From the NCBI GenBank assembly GCA_030765055.1, contig JAUKNK010000057.1:2240001-2304000 (forward strand): DNA of 64,000 nucleotides, written 5' to 3'. Of this stretch, positions 22,096 through 33,600 are shown piece by piece (the first letter of the stretch is position 1; each line of letters begins with the position of its first letter). Source of the DNA: Mantis religiosa (lineage: Eukaryota; Arthropoda; Insecta; Mantodea; Mantidae). Below the pieces are notes generated by a model. The model saw only the letters and a program-made list of their open reading frames with translations. It did no database searches and was not told the DNA's origin. Both the position numbers and the translations under genes were made by a program.

Positions 22096-22627
22096 TTGTT
22101 ATGTGACATAAAGATAGCACACATTATTACACAGAAGCAGTGGCTGTATAGTTATTTCTTTGAGCAGCACATCATGCATTGTTTTATTATTTTACTACAT
22201 GAGGTCATACTGAGAAACCTGGTAAAACAAGTTAATTGTACAGGGCTGCACAATATAAAAAGAACATCAAACCAGAAGAAAATGAAGAGGAAGAGTTCAT
22301 GGTCAAACCGCAGGAAGAGGGCGTAGATATATGGCAGGCTTGACATCATGGCTGGAGAGTTGCCAATTGTGAAAGCATGTTTTTGCTGAAAATCCTGACA
22401 CTATGTATGCAAACTAACCATATAATACATAAGGAACCTGTTTTTGTTTTTCTCCTTTTTCTCCTGATATTTGTACATGCCTTGTGTACGGTTGAGGAAA
22501 TCATGAAAAACCTCAAAATGTCCACTGGAAAATCTATAAGAGACTTTGATTGGAATGTGACTGTTACAGCTAAGTGGTACAAAAGCAAAATATCTACATA
22601 AGTACCAAAACCAAGACCCAAACTCAA
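22096..22627 (+). pseudogene. Possible decayed coding relic, unrecognised
   Basis: Two frames here look more protein-like than the background. A 35-codon stretch at 22236-22343 without a start reads as an acidic segment (KPEENEEEEF … EEGVDIW). A 74-codon frame at 22377-22601 has a hydrophobic run (PVFVFLLFLLIF) and ends RDFDWNVTVTAKWYKSK. The ending faintly recalls the 'V..KW.D.K.V' segment of piggyBac-type transposases, but the family's catalytic aspartates cannot be placed and the resemblance is too short to trust. It may be nothing. Copy 2: 46862-47393. Confidence 0.2.
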
Positions 22628-22891
22628 ACCCTTGCTTATAACTTAAATGTTAAGCATAAATGTATTTTATACAGAAAAACACAGGAATTTCATTAAATTG
22701 CTTTACAAAATAAATTATTCCTATATCATATATACTTTTTATATTTAAGTAAGCACTATATAATGACAAATAGTGCATTTTGACTTTGTATCATCTTCTG
22801 AAATGTTTTTCTATAAAACTAAGAATGCCTTTGTTGAAGTTAGTGATGACTTAAAACAAGATTGGAAAGGTAGTCAGACTGAAAAATTCAA

Positions 22892-22965
22892 TGCCATAGC
22901 TTGGATTTGAACCATGTATCTTCTGGTCTCCGTCCAGCCGCTCTAAATCATTGACCTACTATGGC
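22892..22965 (-). pseudogene. tRNA-like module, full length, minus strand (copy 1)
   Basis: The best cloverleaf in the unit. Acceptor GCCATAG/CTATGGC has 7 of 7 pairs with discriminator A; D stem GGTC/GAGC has 3 of 4; anticodon stem GCTGG/CCAGA has 4 of 5; T stem CATGG/CCAAG has 4 of 5 with loop TTCAAAT. The anticodon position is GGA, as in the 1176 module, but position 33 is C, and the variable loop is only 5 nt. Box B is exact (GGTTCAAATCC); box A fits 9 of 12. A T5 run (A5 at 22882-22886 on the plus strand) follows on its own strand. It is likely a relic, but the perfect acceptor stem is notable. Copy 2: 47656-47729. Confidence 0.65.
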
Positions 22966-23081
22966 CAACGTGCCGACATGACATTAAATTCTCCAAATGA
23001 CTCGTATGTATGAGAGTCCTTAGTGGTCTACCAGGAAACATACTAGTCAGTTGGAGAATTTAATGTCATGCTGGCACTTTG

Positions 23082-23132
23082 GCCATAGTAGCTCAATTGT
23101 TTAGATCCGTGGTTCAAATCCCGGCTATGGCA
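23082..23132 (+). pseudogene. tRNA-like module lacking the anticodon arm (copy 1)
   Basis: Acceptor GCCATAG/CTATGGC has 7 of 7 pairs, with discriminator A. The A-box/D region and the B box GGTTCAAATCC remain, but about 23 nt covering the anticodon arm and variable loop are missing relative to the minus-strand partner, leaving 51 nt. No T run of four or more follows directly. Copy 2: 47846-47896. Confidence 0.65.
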
Positions 23133-23473
23133 TTGAATATTTCAGTCTGACTAAGAACAATTAATTTCCAATAATAAGATTGTATTCAAATGTACATTCA
23201 CTTTTATTTTTACTTGTGACATCATTTCTCATTGCCTCAAGCATATTTTAACATTTACAATAAATTAATTTTAAATTCACTTATAATTCATTATTTAAAC
23301 TGCTATTTTATGTTTTATCATCTCAATTATTATACACTGCCAGTATCCTTACACATTACAGTATTGCTAATTTATAACAAGAAAATGTGTTGGCAACATC
23401 TCTATATTTTGGCATTTTCAACACTCCGCAGTTGGCAACAGTTAGTTTCCGTCAGTCTATACCAAAAGTCTAC

Positions 23474-23493
23474 GCCGTCTTTCTGAAGACGGC
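23474..23493. other. Perfect 8-bp hairpin
   Basis: GCCGTCTT, loop TCTG, AAGACGGC: a 20-nt GC-rich perfect stem-loop in otherwise AT-rich DNA. It does not match the histone 3' stem-loop. Identical in copy 2 at 48238-48257. Confidence 0.6.
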
Positions 23494-25777
23494 AAAGCAA
23501 TTAGAGTAAAGCAATTACATTTAGCAATATATTGAGAATTTACGAGTATCACATTTAACATGAGCTAGCTACGTCACAGCCTTACTGTTGCTAACAGAAC
23601 CCTAACCACTTTCATATAACCATGGATGAAGTTGCCTCAACTCTCTCCCATATAAACCAGACAAATATTACTGGTAGTGAACCGCCGTCCTTCACTGCTC
23701 TTTGAATGCGAGTACACGCGAGAATAACCTAATAGACCTACTTGTACCTCTTAAGGCATTCTCTATATAACATATGTACTTATAAACCATACGAGATTTT
23801 GTATCACTTTGTGATTATACAGAGCAACACATAGAAAGTTAATTTTATATCAAATTAGGTTAAAAGAACTGATGTATCATACCTGTTACTCTTCCTTATT
23901 TCCTGTACATACACAAAAACAACTCGTGGATCTGTACAATTCAAAAGAACGTCTGCTCTGATTGCTTCTTACCACCGCTTGCTGTTCGGTTCTTTCGAAT
24001 TCCTGTACTACCAAATTCACATCTGACATTGAGTTTAATTAGTTATTAGTAAGTTAACTTTACTTAAAACGTAACAATAAATACTGAATATAAAATAATT
24101 ACAATATCTCAAAAGCAATAAACAATGGAGGCTTGACCATTGCAGTTAATGTTGTGTAAACTTTGTATTTTCACTGCCAACATGATCCAACTTCGTATAC
24201 ATTCATGAGTGGAGTCACGCGTCATATTTTAGTACAGTAAGGAATTGAATTAAACAGTGAAAAAAAGCTTGCAATTAGAAATTCGTAGCACAAGCAATAA
24301 TGCAGGTAACAGTCTTTATTTATAGACCATTTTGAAAGTCCACACCTTCATCTAGCATCTGCAAATTTTTAATTTAAATGAAAACCACATTTGGTTAGGC
24401 GGCTTTCTATTTCTGATTTTGTATTATTGTGCCTTTATTTTGCATTTTAATATATTTTATAACATTTCTAAAATTATTTTTGTGTTATAATTTATAATAT
24501 TACTAATTTTAATATGTTCATGCGGTCCTTTGTATAATAATAGTAGTAACTTGTCATTTGCGTTCTTATTAATACTGCAACCAATTAGCACTTGTTCTTT
24601 GTTAGCTACATATGTATCTTTCCACTACTATAATATGGATCATACCGTTTTATTTTCATTTTGTACACTAGTGAGGGAGTTAAAGTTCTTCGTAGTGTAA
24701 TATGGAAGATGCCTTACAGATCTTTACTAGCAGAAACATTCATTTAAAGCAACCTAATGTTACTGATACCTTGTCACTTGTTGCAGACTCACAAAGTGAT
24801 ACAGAAACTTTGTGTAGGTTACACGTATGATGTGTAGGGGTGTTCTGTGTGGCATAAATTGTGAAATTAACTATTTTACTGTTGATGCCGCACAAACTTC
24901 CGTATCCTACGACTGTGGTTTGTGTCTCAGAGGTTAAGGGCGACAGTAAACTTTAATATTTGTTTGTAATGAACCCTGAAGAGCAAAATTATCGCATGTA
25001 GAGGCTAAAATTGTGGTAGCGTTTATACGATAATGATCCGTGTGTTTCATGGTTGTACTCACGAACGTTTGACGAGTTGTGTTATAGAACACATAATGAA
25101 CAAACAACTGAGGATCATAAGCCGCAGAGCGTAGCCGAGCGATGACAAAACGTAGCCAAAATATCAGTGTAGCTAAAACTTAATAATCCTTAACTACTTT
25201 TATTAAAGCAAAATGTATCTACTCTAAAATCACTAATGTAACTGTTTACGAAGCGTTAGCCATACAGAACTGGAGCGTAATGTATCTTTAGAAGTCTGGG
25301 CACTGACAAAACAGAGACTTTAGATACCTTCTTAATGACCTGAACGTATATTATTGTACACTTAACTTACATTTTAGGACTCTTCATCAAACCTAGCAAT
25401 AATGATGATAAAAGCAAATAAACAGCTCCAAAGTTATCATTTCATCCTTTGGCAGGTAACTTACACACCAACGCATAAGTCCACATGTTCTCATGTTGTG
25501 TTTTAACTCCTTCGTTATACTAACAGCCAATACTAGCAGATAAATGTCACTTTCTGAATGCTGAGTTTTCTGTGTCTTTAGCAAGTATGACTTCTCTCTC
25601 CCTACAGCAGCCAAGTCTCCTTTGTGCCAGTCGTAAGGGAACTCAAACTGTTATAATAATGTACTTGTTACAGAGTTACAACAATGATATTAGCATATTA
25701 CACTATACTGAAAATATAAACTTATTGTTTTTTCCCTAAAGTAATGAATCTGAATCTGCATAATGATGTGTATCTCA

Positions 25778-25934
25778 GATACGAGAGACCCTAGTGGTTC
25801 ACCGGGAACATATATGAGCTGATTGGAAAATTTAATGTCAGGACGGCAAGTTCGCCATGGTAGCCCAATGGGTAAGAGCGACTGCTGGGAAATCAGGAGA
25901 TCCATGGTTCAAATCCCTGACATGACATTGAATT
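25778..25934 (+). mobile_element. tRNA-related element (copy 2)
   Basis: Same element as 1100-1256, in the same place in the unit, so it was in the unit before the unit was amplified. Confidence 0.6.
25854..25927 (+). pseudogene. tRNA-like module, GGA anticodon position (copy 2)
   Basis: Identical by eye to 1176-1249, including A box, B box and the following T6 run at 25933-25938. Confidence 0.65.
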
Positions 25935-26360
25935 TTTTAGTTTAAAATTAAATTTTATAACTTTGCTTCAAAATGCAGAAAAAATCTAGTCTTCACTAAC
26001 GCCTTATGTCTGACTGAACCAAACTTCATTTATAAGCAAACACAAACCCTCAAATTTCTAAATTGATCTTCGCTGCTCTTGTGTATGGAGTTTGCTGTAG
26101 ACTGCTGACACTTTCTTGTGGAAAGAACAATCCCAAATGTACACTATTCATTGAAACCAGACCATTAAGGCAATTTTTACTCTCATATGTGTCTTTAGTG
26201 GTGCAAAATTAGTTTGCTTATTTTGTTTCTGTAATTTTGGTAAGTGTAATTGATAATGAAGCAATGCAATAAGCTGTTGTATAGATAAGGGCATGCTGCC
26301 TTTCATTTGTCTTGGGAGAACAGGTATTCTACATTTGAAGGTCTACTTGCTCAATATTTC

Positions 26361-27647
26361 AAAAGTCACTAAAAAGTCACTAGAAAACACGCTAAAAGTC
26401 ACTAAAAAGTCAATAGAAAACACGCTAGAAGTTACTAAAGGTCACTAGAAAACACGCTTAAAGTTACTAAAAGTCACCAGAAAACACGCTAAAAGTCACT
26501 AAAAAGTCACTAGAAAACACGCTAAAAGTTACCAAAAAGTCACTAGAAAACACGCTAAAAATTACTAAAAGTCACTAGAAAACACGCTAAAAGTCACTAA
26601 AAAGTCACTAGAAAACACCCTAAAAGTTGCTAAAAAGTCACTAGAAAACCCGCTAAAAGTCACTAAATAGTCACCAGAAAACACGCGAGAAGTTACTAAA
26701 AGTCACCAGAAAACACGCTAAAAGTTACTAAAAAGTTACTAGAAAACACGCTAAATGTCACTAAAAAGTCACTAGAAAACACGCTTAAAGTTACTAAAAG
26801 TCACTAGAAAACACGCTAAAAGTTACTAAAAGTCACGGGAAAACACGCTAAAAGTCACTAAAAAGTCACTAGAAAACACGCTAAAAGTCACTAAAAAGTC
26901 ACCAGAAAACACGCTAAAAGTCACTAAAAAGTCACTAGAAAACAAGCTATAAGTGACCAAAAAGTCACTAGAAAACACGCTAAAAGTCACTAAAAAGTCA
27001 ATAGAAAACACGCTAAAAGTCACTAAAAAGTCACCAGAAAACACACTAAAAATTATTAAAAAGTCACCAGAAAACACGCTAAAAGTCACTAAAAAGTCAC
27101 TAGAAAACACGCTAAAAGTCTCTAAAAAGTCACTAGAAAACACGGTAAAGGTCACTAAAAGTCACTAGAAAACACGCTAAAAGTCACTAAAAAGTCACCA
27201 GAAAACACGCTAAAAGTTACTAAAAAGTCACCAGAAAACACGCTAAAAGTCACTAAAAAGTCACTAGAAAACAAGCTAAAAGTTACTAAAAAGTCACTAG
27301 AAAACACGCTAAAAGTTACTAAAAGTCACTAGAACACACGCTAAAAGTCACTCAAAAGTCACAAGAAAACACGCTGAAAGTTACCAGAAAACACGCTTAA
27401 AGTTACTAAAAAGTCACTAGAAAACCCGCTAAAAGTCACAAAAAAGTCACTAGAAAACACGCTAAAGTTACTAAAAGTCTCTAGAAAACCCGCTAAAAGT
27501 CACTCAAAAGTCACTAGAAAACAAGCTAAAGGTTACTAAAAGTCACCAGTAAACACTCTAAAGGTTACTAAAAAGTCACTAGAAAACACGCTAAAAGTCA
27601 CCAAAAAACAGTAGAAAACATGCTAAAAGTTACTAAAAGTCACTAGA
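26361..27647. repeat. 33-bp minisatellite array (copy 2)
   Basis: Same length as in copy 1 (1287 bp) with the same monomer order. In contrast to the 22-bp array it has not changed length between copies. Confidence 0.97.
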
Positions 27648-30600
27648 CGAGCTCCTAGTTAAACCTAGATGAGCTACTAGGTAGTCCTAGATGAGTTCCT
27701 AGATAGTCCTAGACGAGCTCCTAAATAGTCCTAGACGAGCTCCTAGATAAATCTAGATGAGCTCCTAGATAGTCCTAAATGAACTCCTAGGTAGTCCTAG
27801 ATGAGCTCCTAGATAGTCCTAGACGAGCTCCTAGATAAACCTTAATGAGCTCCTAGATAAACCTAGATGAGCTCCTAGATAAACCTAGATGAGCCCCTAG
27901 ATAGTATAAATGAGCTCCTAGATAGTCCTAGATGAGCTCCTAGATTGTCCTAAATGAGCTCCTGGATCGTCCTAGATGAGCTCATAGATAATCCTAGAGG
28001 AGCTCCTAGATAGTCCTAGATGAGCTCCTAGATAAACAGAGATGAGCTCCTAGATAGTCAAAGATGAGCTCCTAGGTAAACATAGATGAGCTCCTAGATA
28101 TTCCTAGATGAGCTCCTAGATAAACCGAGATGAGCTCCTAGACAGTCCTAGATGAGCTCCTAGATAAACCTAGATGAGCTCCTAGATAAACCTAGATGAG
28201 CTCCTAGATAGTCCTAGATGAGCTCATAGATATTCCTGGATGAGCTCCTAGATAAACCGAGATGAGCTCCTAGATAGTCCTTGATGAGCTCCTAGACAGT
28301 CCTAGATGAGCTCCTAGATAAACCTAGATGAGCTCCTAGATAGTCCTAGATGATCTCCTAGATAAACCTAGACGAGCTCCTAGATAATCCTAGATGAGCT
28401 CCTAGAATTTCCTAGATGAGCTCCTAGATAAACCTAGATGAGCTCCTAGATAGTCCTAGATGAGCTCCTAGATAATCGTGGATGAGGTCCTAGATAAAAC
28501 AAGATGAGCTCCTAGATAAACCTAAATGAAGTCCTAGGTAAACCCAGATGAGCTCCTAGATAGTCCTAGACGAGCTCCTAGATCACCCTAGATGAGCTCC
28601 TAGATAAACCTAGATGAGCTCCTAGATAAACCTAGATCAGCTCCTATATAAACCTAGATGAGCTACTAGATAGTCCTAGATGAGCTCCTAGATAGTCCTA
28701 GATGAGCTCCTAGATAAACCTAGATGAGCTCCTATATAAACCTAGATGAGCTCATAGATAAACCTAGATCAGCTCCTATATAAACCTAGATGAGCTCCTA
28801 TATAAACTTAGATGAGCCCCTTGATAAACCTAGATAAGCTCCTAGATAGTCCTAGACGAGCTCCTAAATAAGCCTAGGTGAGCTACTAGATAGTCCTAGA
28901 TGAGTTGCCAGATGGTCCTAGATGAGCTCCTAGATAGTCCTAGATGAGTTCCTAGATAAACCTATATGAGCTCCTAGATAGTCCTAGATGAGCTCCTAGA
29001 TAGTCCTAGATGAGCTCCTAGATAAACCTAGATGAGCTCCTATATAAACCTAGATGAGCTCATAGATAAACCTAGATCAGCTCCTATATAAACCTAGATG
29101 AGCTCCTATATAAACTTAGATGAGCCCCTTGATAAACCTAGATGAGCTCCTAGATAGTCCTAGACGAGCTCCTAAATAAGCCTAGGTGAGCTACTAGATA
29201 GTCCTAGATGAGTTGCCAGATGGTCCTAGATGAGCTCCTAGATAGTCCTAGATGAGTTCCTAGATAAACCTATATGAGCTCCTAGATAGTCCTAGATGAG
29301 CTCCTAGATAGTCCTAGATGAGCTCCTAGATATTCCTAGATGAGCTCCTAGATAGTCCTAGTTGAGCTCCTAGATTGTCCTAGACGAGCTCCTAGATAGT
29401 CCTAGACGAGCTCCTAGAAAATCATAGATGAGCTCCTAGGTAATCTTTGGTGAGCTCTTAGATAAACCTAGATGAGCTCCTAGATAATCCTAGATGAGCT
29501 CCTAGATATTCCTAGATGAGCTCCTAGATAAACCGAGATGAGCTCCTAGATAGTCCTAGATGAGCTCCTAGATAAACCTAGATGAGCTCCTAGATAAACC
29601 TTGATAAGTTCATAGATAAACCTAGATGAGCTCCTAGATAGTCCCAGATGAGCTCCTAGACAAACCTAGATCAGATCCTAGATAAACCTAGATGAGCTGC
29701 TAGATAATCCTAGATGAGCTCATAGATAAACCTATATGAGCCCCTAGATAGTCCTAGACGAGCTCTTAGATCAACCTAGATGAGCTCCTAGATAGTCCTA
29801 GGTGAGCTCCTAGATATTCCTAGACGAGCTCCTAGATAGTCCTAGATGAGCTCCTAGATAGTGCAAGATGAGCTCCTAGATAGTCCTAGATTATTTCCTA
29901 GATAGTCCTAGACGAGCTCCTAGATAGTCCTAGCCGAGCTCCTAGATAAACCTAGATGAGCTCCTAGATAGTCCTAGATGAGCTCCTAGATAGTCCTAGA
30001 TGAGCTCCTAGATAAACCTAGATTAGCTCCTAGATAAACCTAGATGAGCTCATAGATAAACCTAGATGAGCTCCTAGATAGTCCCAGATGAGCTCCTCGA
30101 CAAACCTAGATCAGATTCTAGATAAATATAGATGAGCTGCTAGATAATCCTTGATGAGCTCCTAGATAAACCTTGATGAGCTCCTAGATAGTCCTAGACG
30201 AGCTCATAGATCAACCTAGATGAGCTCCTAGATAGTCCTAGATGAGCTCCTAGTTAGTCCTAGACGAGCTCCTAGATAAACCTAGAAGAGCTACTAGATA
30301 GTCCGAGATGAGTTCCTAGATAGTCCCAGATGACCTCCTAGATAGTCCTAGATGATCTCCTAGATAAACCTAGATGAGCTCCTAGATAGTCCTAGATGAG
30401 TTCCTAGATAGTCCTAGACGAGCTCCTAGATAGTCCTAGATGAGCTCCTAGATAGTCCTAGATGAGCTCCTAGATAGTCCTAGACGAGTGCCTAGATAAA
30501 CCTAGATAGGCTACTAGATAGTCCTAGATGAGTTCCTAGATAGTCATAGACGAGCTCCTAGATAGTCCTAGATGAGCTCCTAGATAAACCTAGATGAGCT

Positions 30601-33600
30601 CCTAGATAGTCCTAGACGAGCTCCTAGATAAACCTAGATGAGCTCCTAGATAGTTCTAGATGAGCTCCTAGATAGTCCTAGATGAGCTTCTACATAGTCC
30701 TAGACCAGCTCCTAGATAAACCTTGATGAGCTCCTAGATAATCCTAGACGAGCTCCTAGAAAAAACTTAGATGAGCTCCTAGATAGTCCTAGATGAGCTC
30801 CTATATAAACCTAGATGAGCTACAAGATAGTTCTAGATGAGCTCCTAGATAGTCCTAGATGAGCTCCTAGATAGTCCTAGATGAGCTCCTAGATAAACCT
30901 AGATGAGCTCCTAGATAAACCTAGATTAGCTCATAGATAAAACTAGATGAGCTCCTAGATAATCCTAGATGAGGTCCTAGATAAACCAAGATGAGCTGCT
31001 AGATAAACCTAGATGAGATCCTAGATAAACCTAGATGAGCTGCTAGATTGTCCAAGACCAGCTCCTAGATAAACCTAGATGAGCTCCTAGATAGTCCTAG
31101 ACGAGCTCCTAGATCAACCTAGATGAGCTCCTAGATAGTCCTAGATGAGCTCCTAGATAAACCTAGATGAGCTCCTAGATAGTCCAGGACGAGCTCCTAG
31201 ATAAACCTAGATGAGCTACTAGATAGTCCTAGATAAGTTCCTAGATAGTCCTAGATGAGCTCCTAGATAGTCCTAGATGGGCTCCTAGATAAACCTAGAT
31301 GAGCTCCTAGATATTCCTAGAAGAGCTCCTACATAGTCCTAGATGAGTTCCTAGATAGTCCTAGACGAGCTCCTAGATAGTCCTAGACGAGCTCCTAGGT
31401 AATCCTAGATGAGCTCCTAGATAATCCTAGATGAGCTCCTAGATAAACCTAAATGAGCTCCTAGATAAACCTAAATGAGCTCCTAGATAGTCCTAGATCA
31501 GCTCCTAGATAAACCTAGATGAGCTCCTAGATATTCCTAGAAGAGCTCCTACAAAGTCCTAGATGAGTTCCTAGATAGTCCTAGACGAGCTCCAAATAGG
31601 CCTAGACGAGCTCCTAGATAATCCTAGATGAGCTCCTAGATAATCATAGATGAGCTCCTAGATAATCCTAGATGAGCTCCTAGATAAACTTAGATGACCT
31701 GCTAGATAATCCTAGATGAGCTCCTAGATATTCCTAGATGAGCTACTAGATAGTCCTAGATGAGTTGCCAGATAGTCCTAGATGAGCTCCTAGATAGTCC
31801 TAGATGAGCTCCTAGATAAACCTATATGAGCTCCTAGATAGTCCTAGATGAGCTCCTAGATAGTCCTAGATGAGCTCCTAGATAAACCTAGAAGAGCTCC
31901 TAGATATTCCTAGATGAGCTCCTAGATAGTCCTAGTTGAGCTCCTAGATTGTCCTAGACGAGCTCCTAGATAGTCCTAGACGAGCTCCTAGAAAATCATA
32001 GATGAGCTCCTAGGTAATCTTTGGTGAGCTCTTAGATAAACCTAGATGAGCTCCTAGATAATCCTAGATGAGCTCCTAGATATTCCTAGATGAGCTCCTA
32101 GATAAACCGAGATGAGCTCCTAGATAGTCCTAGATGAGCTCCTAGATAAACCTAGATGAGCTCCTAGATAAACCTAGATAAGTTCATAGATAAACCTAGA
32201 TGAGCTCCTAGATAGTCACAGATGAGCTCCTAGACAAACCTAGATCAGATCCTAGATAAACCTAGATGAGCTGCTAGATAATCCTAGATGAGCTCATAGA
32301 TAAACCTATATGAGCCCCTAGATAGTCCTAGACCAGCTCTTAGATCAACCTAGATGAGCTCCTAGATAGTCCTAGATGAGCTCCTAGATATTCCTAGACG
32401 AGCTCCTAGATAGTCCTAGATGAGCTCCTAGATAGTGCAAGATGAGCTCCTAGATAGTCCTAGATTATTTCCTAGATAGTCCTAGACGAGCTCCTAGATA
32501 GTCCTAGCCGAGCTCCTAGATAAACCTAGATGAGCTCCTAGATAGTCCTAGATGAGCTCCTAGATAGTCCTAGATGAGCTCCTAGATAAACCTAGATTAG
32601 CTCCTAGATAAACCTAGATGAGCTCATAGATAAACCTAGATGAGCTCCTAGATAGTCCCAGATGAGCTCCTCGACAAACCTAGATCAGATTCTAGATAAA
32701 TATAGATGAGCTGCTAGATAATCCTTGATGAGCTCCTAGATAAACCTAGATGAGCTCCTAGATAGTCCTAGACGAGCTCATAGATCAACCTAGATGAGCT
32801 CCTAGATAGTCCTAGATGAGCTCCTAGTTAGTCCTAGACGAGCCCCTAGATAAACCTAGAAGAGCTACTAGATAGTCCGAGATGAGTTCCTAGATAGTCC
32901 CAGATGACCTCCTAGATAGTCCTAGATGATCTCCTAGATAAGCCTAGATGAGCTCCTAGATAGTCCTAGATGAGTTCCTAGATAGTCCTAGACGAGCTCC
33001 TAGATAGTCCTAGATGAGCTCCTAGATAGTCCTAGATGAGCTCCTAGATAGTCCTAGACGAGTGCTTAGATAAACCTAGATAGGCTACTAGATAGTCCTA
33101 GATGAGTTCCTAGATAGTCATAGACGAGCTCCTAGATAGTCCTAGATGAGCTCCTAGATAAACCTAGATGAGCTCCTAGATAGTCCTAGACGAGCTCCTA
33201 GATAAACCTAGATGAGCTCCTAGATAGTTCTAGATGAGCTCCTAGATAGTCCTAGATGAGCTTCTACATAGTCCTAGACGAGCTCCTAGATAAACCTTGA
33301 TGAGCTCCTAGATAATCCTAGACGAGCTCCTAGAAAAAACTTAGATGAGCTCCTAGATAGTCCTAGATGAGCTCCTATATAAACCTAGATGAGCTACAAG
33401 ATAGTTCTAGATGAGCTCCTAGATAGTCCTAGATGAGCTCCTAGATAGTCCTAGATGAGCTCCTAGATAAACCTAGATGAGCTCCTAGATAAACCTAGAT
33501 TAGCTCATAGATAAAACTAGATGAGCTCCTAGATAATCCTAGATGAGGTCCTAGATAAACCAAGATGAGCTGCTAGATAAACCTAGATGAGATCCTAGAT

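Larger units (their letters stand above)
22873..23151. mobile_element. Foldback element: two inverted tRNA-like modules (copy 1)
   Basis: The outer ends are inverted: GTCAGACTGAAAAATTCAATGCCATAG at 22873-22899 (split: GTCAGACTGAAAA, ATTCAATGCCATAG) against its near-perfect complement ending at 23151. Inside lie a 74-nt tRNA-like module on the minus strand (22892-22965), a perfect 20-bp inverted repeat (CATGACATTAAATTCTCCAA at 22977-22996 and its complement at 23051-23070), a 54-nt spacer and a second, shorter tRNA-like module on the plus strand (23082-23132). It probably arose by two family members inserting or duplicating head to head. The spacer is homologous to the leader of the 1100-1256 element. 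Copy 2: 47637-47915. Confidence 0.8.
1..24678. repeat. Macrosatellite unit, copy 1
   Basis: The first complete unit of a head-to-tail 24.7-kb repeat. Base 1 corresponds to base 24679 and again to base 49441, so the window starts at an arbitrary phase of the unit and the true boundary cannot be fixed. The order is AT-rich spacer, 33-bp array, 22-bp array, palindrome-rich array, GC block, second palindrome-rich array, GC-rich segment, AT-rich spacer. Compared with copies 2 and 3 it carries its own array variants: a 44-bp deletion near 4925, a 22-bp deletion near 6150, an extra 22 bp near 8835, and private substitutions near 6295, 8120, 9968, 10540, 10736, 10972 and 13864. No gene is recognisable in it. 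Confidence 0.97.
22081..24678. other. AT-rich spacer at the end of the unit (copy 1)
   Basis: AT-rich DNA with no supported gene. It holds a possible coding relic (22096-22627), the tRNA-like foldback element (22873-23151) and a perfect hairpin (23474-23493). From about 23500 to 24678 I see only low-complexity AT-rich sequence. A 27-codon frame at 23622-23705 has ATG in a good context (ACCATGG) but nothing else in its favour. Copy 2 equivalent: 46847-49440. Confidence 0.75.
24679..26360. other. AT-rich spacer before the 33-bp array (copy 2)
   Basis: Equivalent of 1-1682 at an offset of 24678; I noticed no length difference. No gene. Confidence 0.8.

Noticed and set aside
22892..22965. A functional tRNA-Ser(GGA) gene
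   Set aside because: U33 is missing, several stem mismatches, and no long variable arm as required for tRNA-Ser; embedded in a foldback element.
23232..23486. 84-codon plus-strand frame
   Set aside because: Amino-acid content is simply that of AT-rich DNA (I, L, N, Y, F); no motif.
23622..23705. 27-codon frame with a good ATG context
   Set aside because: Too short, no similarity known to me, and no further support; listed only within the spacer entry.
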